Made by a program: the position numbers and the translations under genes. 64,000 nucleotides of DNA. Origin: Cyanophora paradoxa. Its lineage: Eukaryota; Glaucocystophyceae; Cyanophorales; Cyanophoraceae. Each line of letters opens with the position of its first letter. Within the stretch, counting starts at the first letter, position 1. The notes under the pieces were generated by a model. The model saw only the letters and a program-made list of their open reading frames with translations, was not told the origin of the DNA and made no database searches. Below are positions 22,733 through 34,200 of this stretch, piece after piece. The stretch spans positions 62,001-126,000 of the forward strand of contig QPMI01000056.1 in assembly GCA_004431415.1 (NCBI GenBank), in the 5' to 3' direction.

Positions 22733-25700
22733 CAGAGGAGGCGGCAGCGCACGCTTGCGCCGTGCGAGCTGTTCGTGCTGGTCGCTCCGGCCGCCAGCGC
22801 TGCGGGACTCAAGCCCCGGGCGGCGTGCAGCCTGCAATCGGCCAAGTCCGTACAGTTCAACGGCTTCTATGGCCAGAGGAAGGCGGCGTACGGCAATCGC
22901 CGGGCGGCCGCCGCGCCCCGATTCCGCGCTGGATCGACGCACGGCTACAGGCGTTTCGGTACGCGGGCGGCGCGCGCGCGGCTGGGCGGCCGATCTGACC
23001 TCTGCTTTCCTCAGTCGTAGCGTGCGAGGCGGAGGACGCGCCCGCAACATTCGAGGGCCGGACCTTCGACGCGGTTCGAGAAGCGGAGAGATGCGGGGCC
23101 CCGCCGGCGCCGCTGGGAGCCTGATCTCCCTCGCGCAGGACGCGGCCGTTGCTGCGGAGCGGCCGGCGACGCCGCCGCTGTCGAATGACGCCAAGTTCAG
23201 CAAGGAGGAGCTGGAGTCTCCGGCGCCGCCGGGCGAGCCGGGGGCCGACGAGGGCTCGCCGTCTCCCGACCCGAGCGGCAGCGGCGAGGAGAAGAGTGGG
23301 GGTAGTAGCGACGCCGACGACGGGGTCATCTACAGCCCCTGGTCCATCGGCTACGCGTTCGGATACCGGCCCGCCCCTTCGTGCGCACTTTTCGGGTTTC
23401 GGGTCGACGCGATTCGATCCAAGCGCGCCGCTGCGCCTGACGCGCGCGCCGGCCCGCCCAGGAGCGTGCGTACCCGCGGCAGCCTCCGCAAGGACAACGT
23501 CGTACCCCGCACGAACACGGAAGAGTGGCTCAAGGCGCGTGCCCCGTGCCCGCCGTACCGCGCGCCCCGAGCTCACCGTACCCCCTGCAGAACATTCTCG
23601 ACATACCCAAGAGCAGCGTCCTGAAACGAATCCAAGGACAGGTCCTCTCAATCACGGGGGTACGCGCGCGCAGGCCCCCGAGGCCCCGGGAGCCCGACGG
23701 GGGGTACGCCAGGTCGCGGTGGTCGTGTACCTCGTGCACGCCTTCGTCCGGCCCTGGCGCGCATTCTCCGCCGTACCCCACTCCCTCCTCGCCACCGCAC
23801 TGGGCCTCTTGCTCGGTACCCCCTCCCCCCCCCCCCCCCTCGCGCGCCGACCCGCTCCTGTACCCCCGTCCGATCCCCTCAACGCCAGTCTTCCGCACAA
23901 ACTCGGCCTGGTCGCACGTGCGCCCCTTCCCACCCCCTCTGGAAGTTTACGCCCCCGGCGTTAAGCATCGTACCCCCGGGCGCAGTACACGGAGGCCCGC
24001 AAGAGCGTCGGGCAGGTCGTGAACACGTGCAGGAACCTCGCCCGGCAGGTAGGGCGTACCCCCCTTCCGTCCCCCCGTACCCGTCCCGCTGATGGGGCTA
24101 CAGGCTGTGTGGTACATGCGCACCGCCAACAGCAAGCGTGAGGCTCGTACCCTCCGTTCCTTTGTAACCGTACCCCCGTCTCATGTCATTCCCTTCATCC
24201 CGCAGATGCGATACGTCCGCGACCGAATCGGTGCGCGGAGCCAAGGAACGAACGCGCCCCGCCCCGATTCGAACCCCCGCGCGCAGTCAAGTACAGCATC
24301 GCCTTCATCGTGGCGCTGAAGGTACGCCCCGCCCTCATTCCCTCTACCCCCGGCTCCATCCCCCCTAATCTGCACCTTCTTCCTCCCAGGAGCACCTGCT
24401 GGAGAGGCGGAACCTGGACCGGCTGCGCCGAATCCTCCTCAACCGCGTACGTGTACCCCGACCTCCCGACTAGAAGCCAGAGAGGGGCCCCCAGCCCGTT
24501 AAGCTCGCCCGGCGACCCTCAGCCCTAGCTCTGCTCTAGCTCTAGGCGCACGCGCCTCACCTTGCTTCTCACCTTCTAGCGAGGCTCACCAAGCGCGTCT
24601 TAGCTGGCCCGCTCTAGCTTGTATCCAGGCTGACCTTCAAGCATCGCTCCTCGCTCGCTCTAACTTAGCCCGCTCTAGCTTAGCCCGCGCTAGCTTAGCT
24701 TTAGCCTGACCTCGAAGCCTCGCCCCGCCCTCGCCCCGGGCGCACCTGAAAGCCGTGGCTGAGCCCTATCTTAGCTCGCTCTAGCTTAGCTCCAGCCTCC
24801 TAGCTCGACGGGCCGTGGCTGAGCTCTGCTCTGCTACTCCGGCTAAGCTCTAGCCTCGCTCTAGCTTGTCTCCAGCCTCACCTCGAAGCCCTCTAGCTCG
24901 ACGGTCCTCGGCTCTGAGCCCTGCCCTGCTCTGCTCCGCTTGCGCAGGAGGTGGACGACATCGTGGCGGCGGGGCACATGCCCCTCTTCGTCGCCGAGCA
25001 GCTCTCCGCCTGCCTCGCACGGTGGGCCCGGGCAGCCCCCGCCCCGCCCTCCCGGGGTGAAGCCCAGCTGGGGGCCCAGCTTAGAAGCTCAGCTGAGCTC
25101 AGCTGAGCTGAGGGAGGCCGCCTCGAGCATCGCCCCGCCCCGCCTGCTCGGCGGGCGCAGGGCGTCGGAGCTAGTTGAGCCTAGCTGAGCCTAGATGGGA
25201 AGCCTAGCTCAAGAGCGCGTCACGTCTCATGCGCGCGCTCGCTCGTTCGCTCACCGGCCCCGCCCTGCCTCGCAGGGCGTCGGAGCTGGGGCTGCCGCAC
25301 CACGTGCACGAGTCGATGGACCACCTCATCGACGGCCTCCTCAACGAGGTCCGCCTCTAGGCCTGCCCGGCTCCTGGCCCGCCCGGCCCCTGGCCCGCCC
25401 CGCCCCGCCCCGCCCCGCCCCGGCTCCAGGCCTCGCCTCGGCGAGGTGAGGCCGGGCCAGAGAGACTAGAGAGAAGCTAGAGACTAGCCGCGGGCGGGCC
25501 GAGCTGGGACCCAGCCAGCTCCGGCAAAGCCGAGTCGGGCTAGACGACCTCCAGCGAGGCTAGCCGGCTCTGCCCAGCTAGGCATGCCCAGCCCCCGCCC
25601 CCGCCCCCGCCCCCGCCCCGAACCCGACCCGCCCGGCCCTTCTCGCTAGCTAGCCCCGGGGGGGCTACCTGGCGCCGGCCCAGCCTGCCCGACCTCGGTC

Positions 25701-27255
25701 CCGGCCAGCCGGGCCCTGGGATAGCGCCGCCTGACTCCGTACCCCCCGCCCGCCCGCCTGACCGGGGGCGCAGTGCGGGGCCTGCGAGCGGATCATCAAG
25801 ACGCCCATCCCCCTCTCCTACAGGTACCCCCCTCCCCCTCCCTCCCCCCGCCTCCCCCCCCCCCTTTTCACCTGAGGCGGGCGGCAGCCGCCACTGCTCG
25901 CGCTTCCTGACCCTCTGGTGCGCCACGCTGCCCTTCGTTCTGGTACCCCCCGCCACTCTCCCCCCCCCCCTCGCCTTTTCTTGTTCATCTCGCCCACTCG
26001 CCATCTCGCAGGTGCGGGACCTCGGATGGGCGATCATCCCCGTGGTGCGTTGTACCCCGCCCCGCCCCGCCCGCCTCCCCCTGTCTAGCCAAGCTCTAGG
26101 CCCAGGCACAGCGTCACTCTCCCCGCCCCGCCCCGCCCCGCCCCGCCCCGCCCCGCCCCGCCCTGTGTAGCCAAGCTCTAGCCCTAGCCCTTCCCTCCAC
26201 CTTCCCCCTGCCCCCGCCCTCACCCCCCTCCCCTCCCTCAGACGGCGATGCTTACGTACGCCGTCGTCGGCATCGAGGTCCGTTCGTTCCGTCGGGTCTG
26301 GGCCGCTTAGGCCCTTCTTTTCTTTCGGCTGTGGCTCCGTTCCGTCCGTTCCGTTCCGTCGGGGCCGGTGGTCCCGGGCCGCTTGGGCCCTTCCTTTCTT
26401 TCGGCCAAGTCCTAGGATCGGCCCGGGCTCCGAGGAGCCTGGGATCGGCTTTCGGCTTTCTGGCCGCTTTCGGTCCTAGCAGGGATTCCCTTGTTCCCTT
26501 TTTCACTTAGAGCCGCCCCCGCCTCCTTCCTTCCCTTCCTTCCCCGGCCGAGCGGCCCGCCCTTCCTTTGGTGGGTGAGCTGGCCTCGTTTCCCTTGACA
26601 CGGGGCGGCCGTTTCCGGGTGCGCAGGAGATCGGTCACCAGGTCGAGGAACCGTTCACCACCCCGGTGCGCCCGCCCGCCCGCCCGCCCGCCCCGCATCC
26701 ACGTAGCCTAGCGCTAGTAGCGCTCTTGGGCCGGCGCCCGCTTTGGTCGTCCCCGTGTCTTGAGGCCCGCTGCGCGCCCGCCCGCCCGCCCCGCATCCGC
26801 GTAGCCTAGCCCTAGTAGCGCTCTTGGGCCGGCCCCGGCGCCCGCACTCGTCGTCCTCCCCGGTCTAGATACTAGTACCCATAATCTACAATCCGCCGGC
26901 GCCTGCCCATCCGCCGGACTAACGGCGGCCTCCGTCCCCCCACCTATCTAACTACCCAACTAACTAACTCCGCCCCCCGCAGTTCTCGCGGATCCCGATG
27001 CCTGCACTGGCCGACACGGTGGAGACGGACCTCATGGAGATGCTCGCCCACCACCGCCAGGTCCGAGGGGGGGGGGGGGGGGGGGGGGGGTCGGATCCAG
27101 GGGGGTAGGAGGATAGGGATAGGATGCCGCGTCTCCCTGAGATCTCGTCGCCTTGCGCGGCCGGGCTGACGCGGTGCGAGCAGCTGGAGGAGTCGGCGGC
27201 GCCGGACAGCCCCGGGAACCTGCACGAGAGCTACATCGTCGGCGGCGGCGCCTAG
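22733..27255 (+). CDS. Bestrophin-family anion channel, plant/algal type, probably plastid-targeted
   Basis: About 20 exons. Core exons read SLRKDNVVPRTNTEEWLK, NILDIPKSSVLKRIQGQ (23.6 kb), VAVVVYLVHAF, HSLLATALGLLLVFRTNSAW (23.78-23.91 kb, joined in frame over a GTACCCCC intron), YTEARKSVGQVVNTCRNLAR, AVWYMRTANSKRE, VKYSIAFIVALKEHLLERR. Then come ASELGLPHHVHESMDHLIDG, CGACERIIKTPIPLSY (25.77 kb), HCSRFLTLWCATLPFVL, VRDLGWAIIPV, AMLTYAVVGIE, EIGHQVEEPF (26.63 kb) and the last exon ending SYIVGGGA. GLLLVFRTN-A, CERIIKTPIPLSY and E-IG-Q-EEPF are hallmarks of the VCCN1-like bestrophins (voltage-dependent chloride channels). The proposed start MQRRRQRTLAPCELFVLVA is hydrophobic and followed by a basic Ser/Ala-rich stretch, as in bipartite plastid leaders. 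That start and the join to the acidic exon at about 23141 are uncertain. One intron is GC-AG (AAG|GCGCGTG at 23539). Confidence 0.9.
24460..24945. repeat. Intronic GCTCTAGCTTAG-type repeat
   Basis: This long bestrophin intron is filled with degenerate CTCTAGCTTAGC(CC) and CTAGCT units. It is several times longer than the other introns of the gene. Similar CTAG-rich sequence recurs in the next introns (25080-25200, 25440-25570). Confidence 0.75.
27066..27090. repeat. Intronic poly-G run
   Basis: An uninterrupted run of more than 20 G lies just after the donor of the last bestrophin intron. A similar run is at 27559-27584 downstream of the gene. These could form G-quadruplexes and are also prone to assembly error. 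Confidence 0.9.
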
Positions 27256-28214
27256 CCCGCCGGACTCGGGCGCTTGGCTTAGCTGCAGCCGAGCGCAGCT
27301 GCAGCGTAGCTATAGCTCGCCTTGTTTCACTTCGAATTTCTGACTTAAGCTTCCTGCAGGGAGCTCGTTGATAGGCTAGAAACCTTTCTCCCGTAGATGT
27401 AAAGATTATGTCGAAGCTTAACTCAGTTAAGACTAATTTCAGGCAATGCAAACTCGAATTCTGCTGTTCAATTGCTATTGCCGTATCGAAGGCAGCTTCA
27501 TGTCGCAGTACTACGGTAAACTATAGCTGCTTAATGTGCCTGGGGAAGGGGAAAGATAGGGGGGGGGGGGGGGGGGGGGGGGGGTCGGCGCAGCGGCGGG
27601 AGGAAGGAGTCGTCATCACCCGGGATCCGGAGCTCGATCGCGAGCCTCGGAGTGGCGACAGCTACGACAGGCGGCTGCGACGCCTATATATAGCCACACT
27701 GACGCCTCTAATATACCCCCTCGAGCTGGATAGGCTATTATATATATAATTAGACAAGAGGCCGCTCGGACCGTGCATGACATGCAAGACGTCGACTCTG
27801 CAGAGCTGCAAACCGTACATTCGCATCTGCTACCGTATGTGCGGCCGCCACGGGCGGGCCGGGGCGGTAGGAAATTGTTGTGAGCACAGTCGCTGCATCA
27901 GCCACGCTTTTAAGCGACGTTCTGCCTTCCAGCCTACCACTTCTCCCTCAGTTTAGAGTGTGCTGAATGAGCCCTGGCAGGAGTTGGACAGATGGGCCTG
28001 TACATGTGTGTGAATGCGACCACAGTATCCTGCAAATGACCTTTAAATTTATTCTCGTATGCGTACATGTACATATATATGCATATGTATGTATGATCAA
28101 AGCCTGAATGTCGAAAACGAAAAGTTGCACACCATAGCTAATATCTAATGGCGAGCTCCGGAATTCTCGTACGTATACAGAGCTCGAGCTTGGGGGTTTA
28201 ATTTATAATCGAAG
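27256..28214. other. Convergent intergenic spacer
   Basis: This holds the bestrophin 3' UTR (homologous to 49.5 kb downstream), a poly-G run and AT-rich sequence with TATATATA stretches and TGCATATGTATGTATG. Composition shifts from GC-rich to AT-rich here. No gene is supported. Confidence 0.6.
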
Positions 28215-31200
28215 TTAGAGGCTGACGTTGTGGGCGTCGCCGTCGAGGTAGGCGGAGGACGCCTCCGCTTTGTAGCCGTCGCGCGTGTAAATGTATGGGT
28301 GCGAGGCCTCGCCGGCCGCGCCGCCGGGCCAGATCGGCACCACGACGAGCTGGTTCAGCCCGTCTCGCGACAGGCCCGACACCGCCAGCGACGTCCGCCC
28401 GCCCTTCACTGTGGCGATCGCCTTGCCGTCCTTCACGACCTGGTAGGCCTCGGGGGTGCCAAGGCCAGCAGTCGGGGCGTTCCATGAGAGGGTGCCCGAG
28501 GTGCCGCCAAGCAGGCCGGTTGAGACGCCGGTGAGCCGAAGGTTGGACGGGGCGTTGCGGGAACCCCGTGCATTGCCGATCGCGACGGTGCCCATCAACA
28601 ATCCGGTCACGGCCGGTCCGAAACCGAGCACAAGGGGCACGGCGTTGCTCGATGCTTCACCAGAGTGACCGCTTGACGTAAGAGGCGCCACCGTGAACAC
28701 AGAGCGCGCTCCAGCTCGCAGGCCACGCGCTGTGTAACGCGTGACGCCAGCGCCCGCGCCCGTTGCTGGCACGGTGGCGATCTGCTGCCCGTTGAGCATC
28801 ACAACGTATCTGCGCATCGAGAAACGTTAACGTTACGTATATACCGCTGCAGATTGCGATTGAGCGTGACGACAGTAGGCTCGCAAAACCCCGGTAATGC
28901 GCACCCCGTAATGGCGCCGGCGCTTGCAGCTGCCGCGGCTGCTGGGGCGGTCCACGCCAGCTGCGCGGCCGATCCGTCCGCCGCAGCGGGGGCGACGGTG
29001 AGGGTGATGCCTGAATCGCTCCCGGCGCTGCCAGCCACCAGCGGGTACGAGGGCGGTCCGGCGACGCCATTGTCGCCGACGGGTACGACCTGGAAGACTG
29101 TGGCACGGTCGCGGGGCAGGCCGGAGACCTCGAATTGAGTCTGGCCGTCCGCTGCCGCGGTGGTGCCGATTGCACGGCCGCCCATGAAAATTATGAAAGC
29201 GCTCAGAGCTCCGGATCCGGACGCGGGCGAGCTCCAGTTCAGCGTGCCGGACGCCCCTCCAAAGAGGCCAGACGAAATGGCCGTGAGTTGCAGGTTGCCT
29301 GGGGCGCTCGGGCTGGGAGCGTTGATGGTTGCGCCGAAATCCGCGGACGTGCCGTTCGGGGCAACAAACAGAGGGATGGTGTTGCTCGACATCTCGAGCT
29401 CAGGAGTTCCATATGCATTCTTCGAGTACAGCGGCGCCACTGAGAACACCGAGCGTGCTCCCGTTCGCAGGCCACGCGCTGCGTAACGGGAGACGCCAGC
29501 GCCCGTTGCTGGCACGGTGGCGATCTGCTGCCCGTTGAGCATCACAACGTATCTGCGCATCGAGAAACGTTACAGATTGCAATTGAGCGTTGCGAATATT
29601 AATTAAGCTCGCAAAACCCCGGTAATGCGCACCCCGTAATGGCGCCGGCGCTTGCAGCTGCCGCGGCTGCTGGCGCGGTCCACGCCAGCTGCGCGGCCGA
29701 TCCGTCCGCCGCAGCGGGGGCGACGGTGAGGGTGATGCCTGAATCGCTCCCGGCGCTGCCAGCCACCAGCGGGTACGAGGGCGGTCCGGCGACGCCATTG
29801 TCGCCGACGGGTATGACCTGGAAGACGGCGGCGCGGTCGCGGGGCAGGCCGGAGACCTCGAACTGCGTCTGGCCGGGTGCGGTGGTGCCAAGAAGCTCGC
29901 CATCTTTCATTACCACGTACGAGTTCGCTGGGCCGGCGGCGGGGCGATTCCACGACAGGACGCCGGAACGTCCGCCGAGAAGTCCGAACGAAATGGATGA
30001 AAGCTGCAGGTTGCTCGGGGCGTCACGATGTGGTGCGGCAGACATGCCAGGCACTGCAGGCTGGCCCGCCACGGGGGCACTGTCGCCGGCCTGCGAGTTT
30101 TGGTCGACGGCCCGGACGACAAAGAACGAGCCGGCCGCGGTAGCCGAGCTCATAGTTGAAGCTAGAAGTAGATAGGAGTACGTGTCCCCAGGCACGGCTC
30201 CCACGAGCACGGATGGGCGTCCAGCTGCAGCACGGTCGGCCGCCCAGACCTGAGTTCGCGAGTTCAACGGAAGCCGCAGCCCGAGTCCTGATCGATATCA
30301 CGAGGGCCGCAATCGCGATCGCGAGCACCTGGTATGTGGCGACGGAAGAGCCGCCAGCAGCAGCGGCCTCGGGGGCGTCCCACGCGACGATGAAACCAGC
30401 GCCGGCGCCGGCACTCGTAGCACCGTCGCCTCTTGCCACGTTCGAATTCGCGATCGGATCGTACGCAAGCATGGTCCGCACGTTCCGAGGGGCAAACGGA
30501 GAAGAGCCGAGGCCCGAACCAGCGCCTGGGCCGCCAGGCCCGGCGGCTACTGGCGGGCTGCTGCCGGCCTGACCGTTGCGACCGACTGCGCGGACGAGGA
30601 GCAGGCCGCCCGCCGCGGCGCCCGCCAGACCGGCCGGCAGCACGGACGAGGTCGCATCCGGCGAGGCAGTGCCGAGCAGGCGCCCCGGAGAGCCGTCAGG
30701 TCCAGCAGACCAGATCTGTAGAGCGCGCGCGTTCAAGATACGACTCCATCGTTGTCGAGAGGTGTACATATGCGAACCTCGAATTTCGAAATGGGAGATC
30801 CGGATCCAGCTCCGGATCCGGAGGAGCCCGCAGCATCTGGCCGGTCCCACGTGACAACTGTCGAACCAGGATTGCTCGGGGACGAGAACGCTTGCACGTT
30901 GCGCGGCGCAAACGCTGGGTTGCCGGATCCGGAGCCAGCGCCGCCGCCGGGAGTAGCAACGGGCGGGGTGCTGCCCGCCTGGCCGTTGCGGGCGACAGCG
31001 CGGACAAGGACAAGCCCGCCGGCAGCCGCCGCGCCAGCGGGAAGGGCGTAAGAGGTCGCGTCCGGCGAGGCAGCGCCAAGCAGGCGCCCCGGGGAGCCGT
31101 CAGGTCCAGCAGACCAGATCTGTCATGATCAGATCTCGAGACTCAGCGGACCGTATACTCAGAGCAGCGGCCGAGAGGCACGCGAACCTCGAACTTTGCG

Positions 31201-34200
31201 ACAGGGGATCCGGAACTCGATCCCAGTTCGGGACCCGCGACGTCAGGTGGGCCCCAGGCAACAACAGTAGACCCGGGTTGATTCGGTGACGGGAAGGTCC
31301 GCACGCTGCTCGGCACGTACGCCGGATTGCCGGTGCCGGCGCCTGCTCCGAAGCCGGCACCGGGTGCGGGCCGAGTCCACGACAAGTTGGCGGAGCCGGG
31401 GCCCTGGTTGTACGGTGCACTCGTGAGACCGAGGCCCTGGTTGGGGTACGGCTGGTTGGCTGCGCCAGAGTACGGCTGATACCCAGGGGTCGTGCCGGGG
31501 CCGCTGCTACCCCACCTCGGCAGAATTCCGCCGGAGCTTGCCTTGAGCTTAGAGAGAACAAGGCCGCCAATCAGGAGAGCGACGCCGCCAATGCCAAAAG
31601 CGATGGGCAAAATGAACGCGAGCTGCGTGCGCAAATTCCAGTCAACATTACGATCGCGATGCTCGAATTAAAGCAAAGCGCTATCTAGATCCTATTGAAT
31701 ATATAAGATTGCCGATCGTGAACATATATAGCGAACCTGGCTGTCGTTGCTCTTGGAGGTCTGGTGGTCGGGTGGGGCGGCGTAGCCGAGCTCTGATGAC
31801 AGGATCGGCACAGGCATACTCGTGTCCGGAGGAATGAGGGCGCCGGTGGTGAACGTGGTCAAGTGAGTGCATCGTCCGCGGAGGTACCACGTCGTCTGCG
31901 TGCCTCCCATCAGCCGCAGCCGCAGCGCCGCAAGCTAGCAATTGAAGGGAAGGGTCTGGAGTGACGTACGCCGATCTGGAAGATGTCCCCGGGCTTGCTG
32001 GGGTCGTTTGCATCACCTGCTATATATAATTAGGTGCCGTAATGAGAATATACATTATTAAGGGTCGATGCGCAGATCAGATAAAATGATAACTCGCGAG
32101 CGTGCACCGAGTTCCATGTTGGCCGGAGGGCCGCACGCCTCCCAGGACTCGGAGGTGATATTCCAGAAGAGGAGGGAGAGCGCGGGGAACATCGGCGGCC
32201 GCTCGACCACAGTCGCGGGGAAAGGAATCTCTGCATATGTAAACCGTAAGATGATAAAGCGAAGCTCATGCGGGAGCGCTATCGTGGGTGATCTAGACAG
32301 TAATTATATATCACGAACCCATAATAATTGGGGCGCTTGCACTGAGGCCTTCGATAGTCTGTCCGAGAACTGCGAACGAAAATCATGTCAATTATATTCA
32401 CCAACTCGAGCTCCATGTCAAGCATGCCGAGCAACTCGAGCTCCAATATTCTGGATAATGTGGGACAAACCGGAAATATCGAGGAAACTGCAAAGAGCGT
32501 GGCCACGAACGCGTAAGAGATTAAAGTATTCAAAAGCTTCTAATTCAGACAAAAAATCTGACAGCCTCACCCCCCAATAATCTTGGCGACGCCAACGCCA
32601 CCAGAACGTGGGCGGTACACGAGCGCGTACGGCGACGTCTCCATGTTCACCACTGCAACAGCGAACCCGTCCGTCCCCTCTGTTGAAAGCATAAGCTTTT
32701 ATAATACATATTTTATACAGCTTCGATACTGCTTGGATAAAGCGATGGCTTTCTATTGACGTGATGAGCATCGCGATAAGAGTTTACCTCTCGGTACGAA
32801 ATCGCGGATTTCTGAGATACATATAAATTGGGCACTTGCGTAAGAACCAGCTGAGGGTGCAAATGTTTGGGTTTGGGAAGTGAGCGCACGGAACGGTAGC
32901 AAAACTCTCGACTGGGCAACGCCCGTTGTTTTGTCCTGGTCAACCTGAATATTTGCAAGCGAGGACGATGATCAGTTCACATACAATACGACTAGAAAGG
33001 ACCGAGACGCGCACCGGGTAGTAGGGTCTCTCGTCGGTGAAGCAAACTGAAAATCGGGAGCAGCCTTCAGCAATATTTGCAGGTCGGGTACACGAGAAGC
33101 TTGCGCACTCTTTCCAGTCGTTATGCTGGCCTCCTTCACGCCGCGCTTTTTGAAGCCTTGAGAGCACAGGGTGCAGGCTGCGTTGCTTGCCGCGGGTTTC
33201 TGATGCCAGAAAATTTAAATTTCCGAACCTAGCTTCCACCTGACTTATATATATAATAATTAGAAGCCCGGACCTTGATGAGCTGGTCGAGTAGGCCCAC
33301 CAGAGGGCTCGTGAACTTCCCGTTCGACGTCCTAACCTCTGCCCTGTTGAGATAGGTAACGTCGGGGCTCCACTTGTCCGATGACTGCGGGGCACGCAAT
33401 TGCAACCGGTGTAAATTACAGATAATTCCGAAACAAAGCGTGGAGTTTCCAATGCGTACGATGGCCGCGCCGAGCGCCTTCGCGACTGCCGCATCCTTCT
33501 CTTCGACGATGTCGTCGGGCAGTTGGCACGGATCGATCTCCGGGGCGCATGCGTAGAGCCTCGCTATGTCGAGCTCGTCCGAAACCCTGAATTGCGATAA
33601 GCATGATTTCACGACCGCGAAGGTATCGGTATTGATAGCTGGTGGGACTAGCAAACCTCACAGCAATCGCGCCCACATTGGAGAGGGCAGTAATAGCGAG
33701 GACTTTGTCCTGAATCGACTGAGCCGAGGGAGATGACGCGCATGTGTCATTGATAAGGCTCTGGGTGCAGTTCTTGACAAGTGCGTCCGCTGAACGTTTT
33801 TGAATTGAACAATAAGTACGTAGACATTGATAAGAAATGGTGATGACGATGTGGACGCACGAAGCGAGCTCGATTGTAGTTGCTGCGCCGCAGCGCTGAT
33901 CGCTTGCAAGACTCGCGTGTCGTAAGCGAGGCGGGATAGCTTGCTCTTCAGGAGATCCAGCTGGGCCATACGTGACTGGTAGGAGGCGCAGGGGTCGCTC
34001 CGAGCCTTGACGATGGCTGTAAGGGGGACATCTGCAGTCGCACGGAGAAGGTCAAATACACAGAGCCTATTCAACGCTTCAATAGCTAGATTATAATTAA
34101 TATTCGTTATGCACGCGCACCCGTCCAGCCACCGTTTGCGTCGACGACCTGATATTCATTTAATTAGTCACATTACTCAGTACTATATATAGCTATAGCT

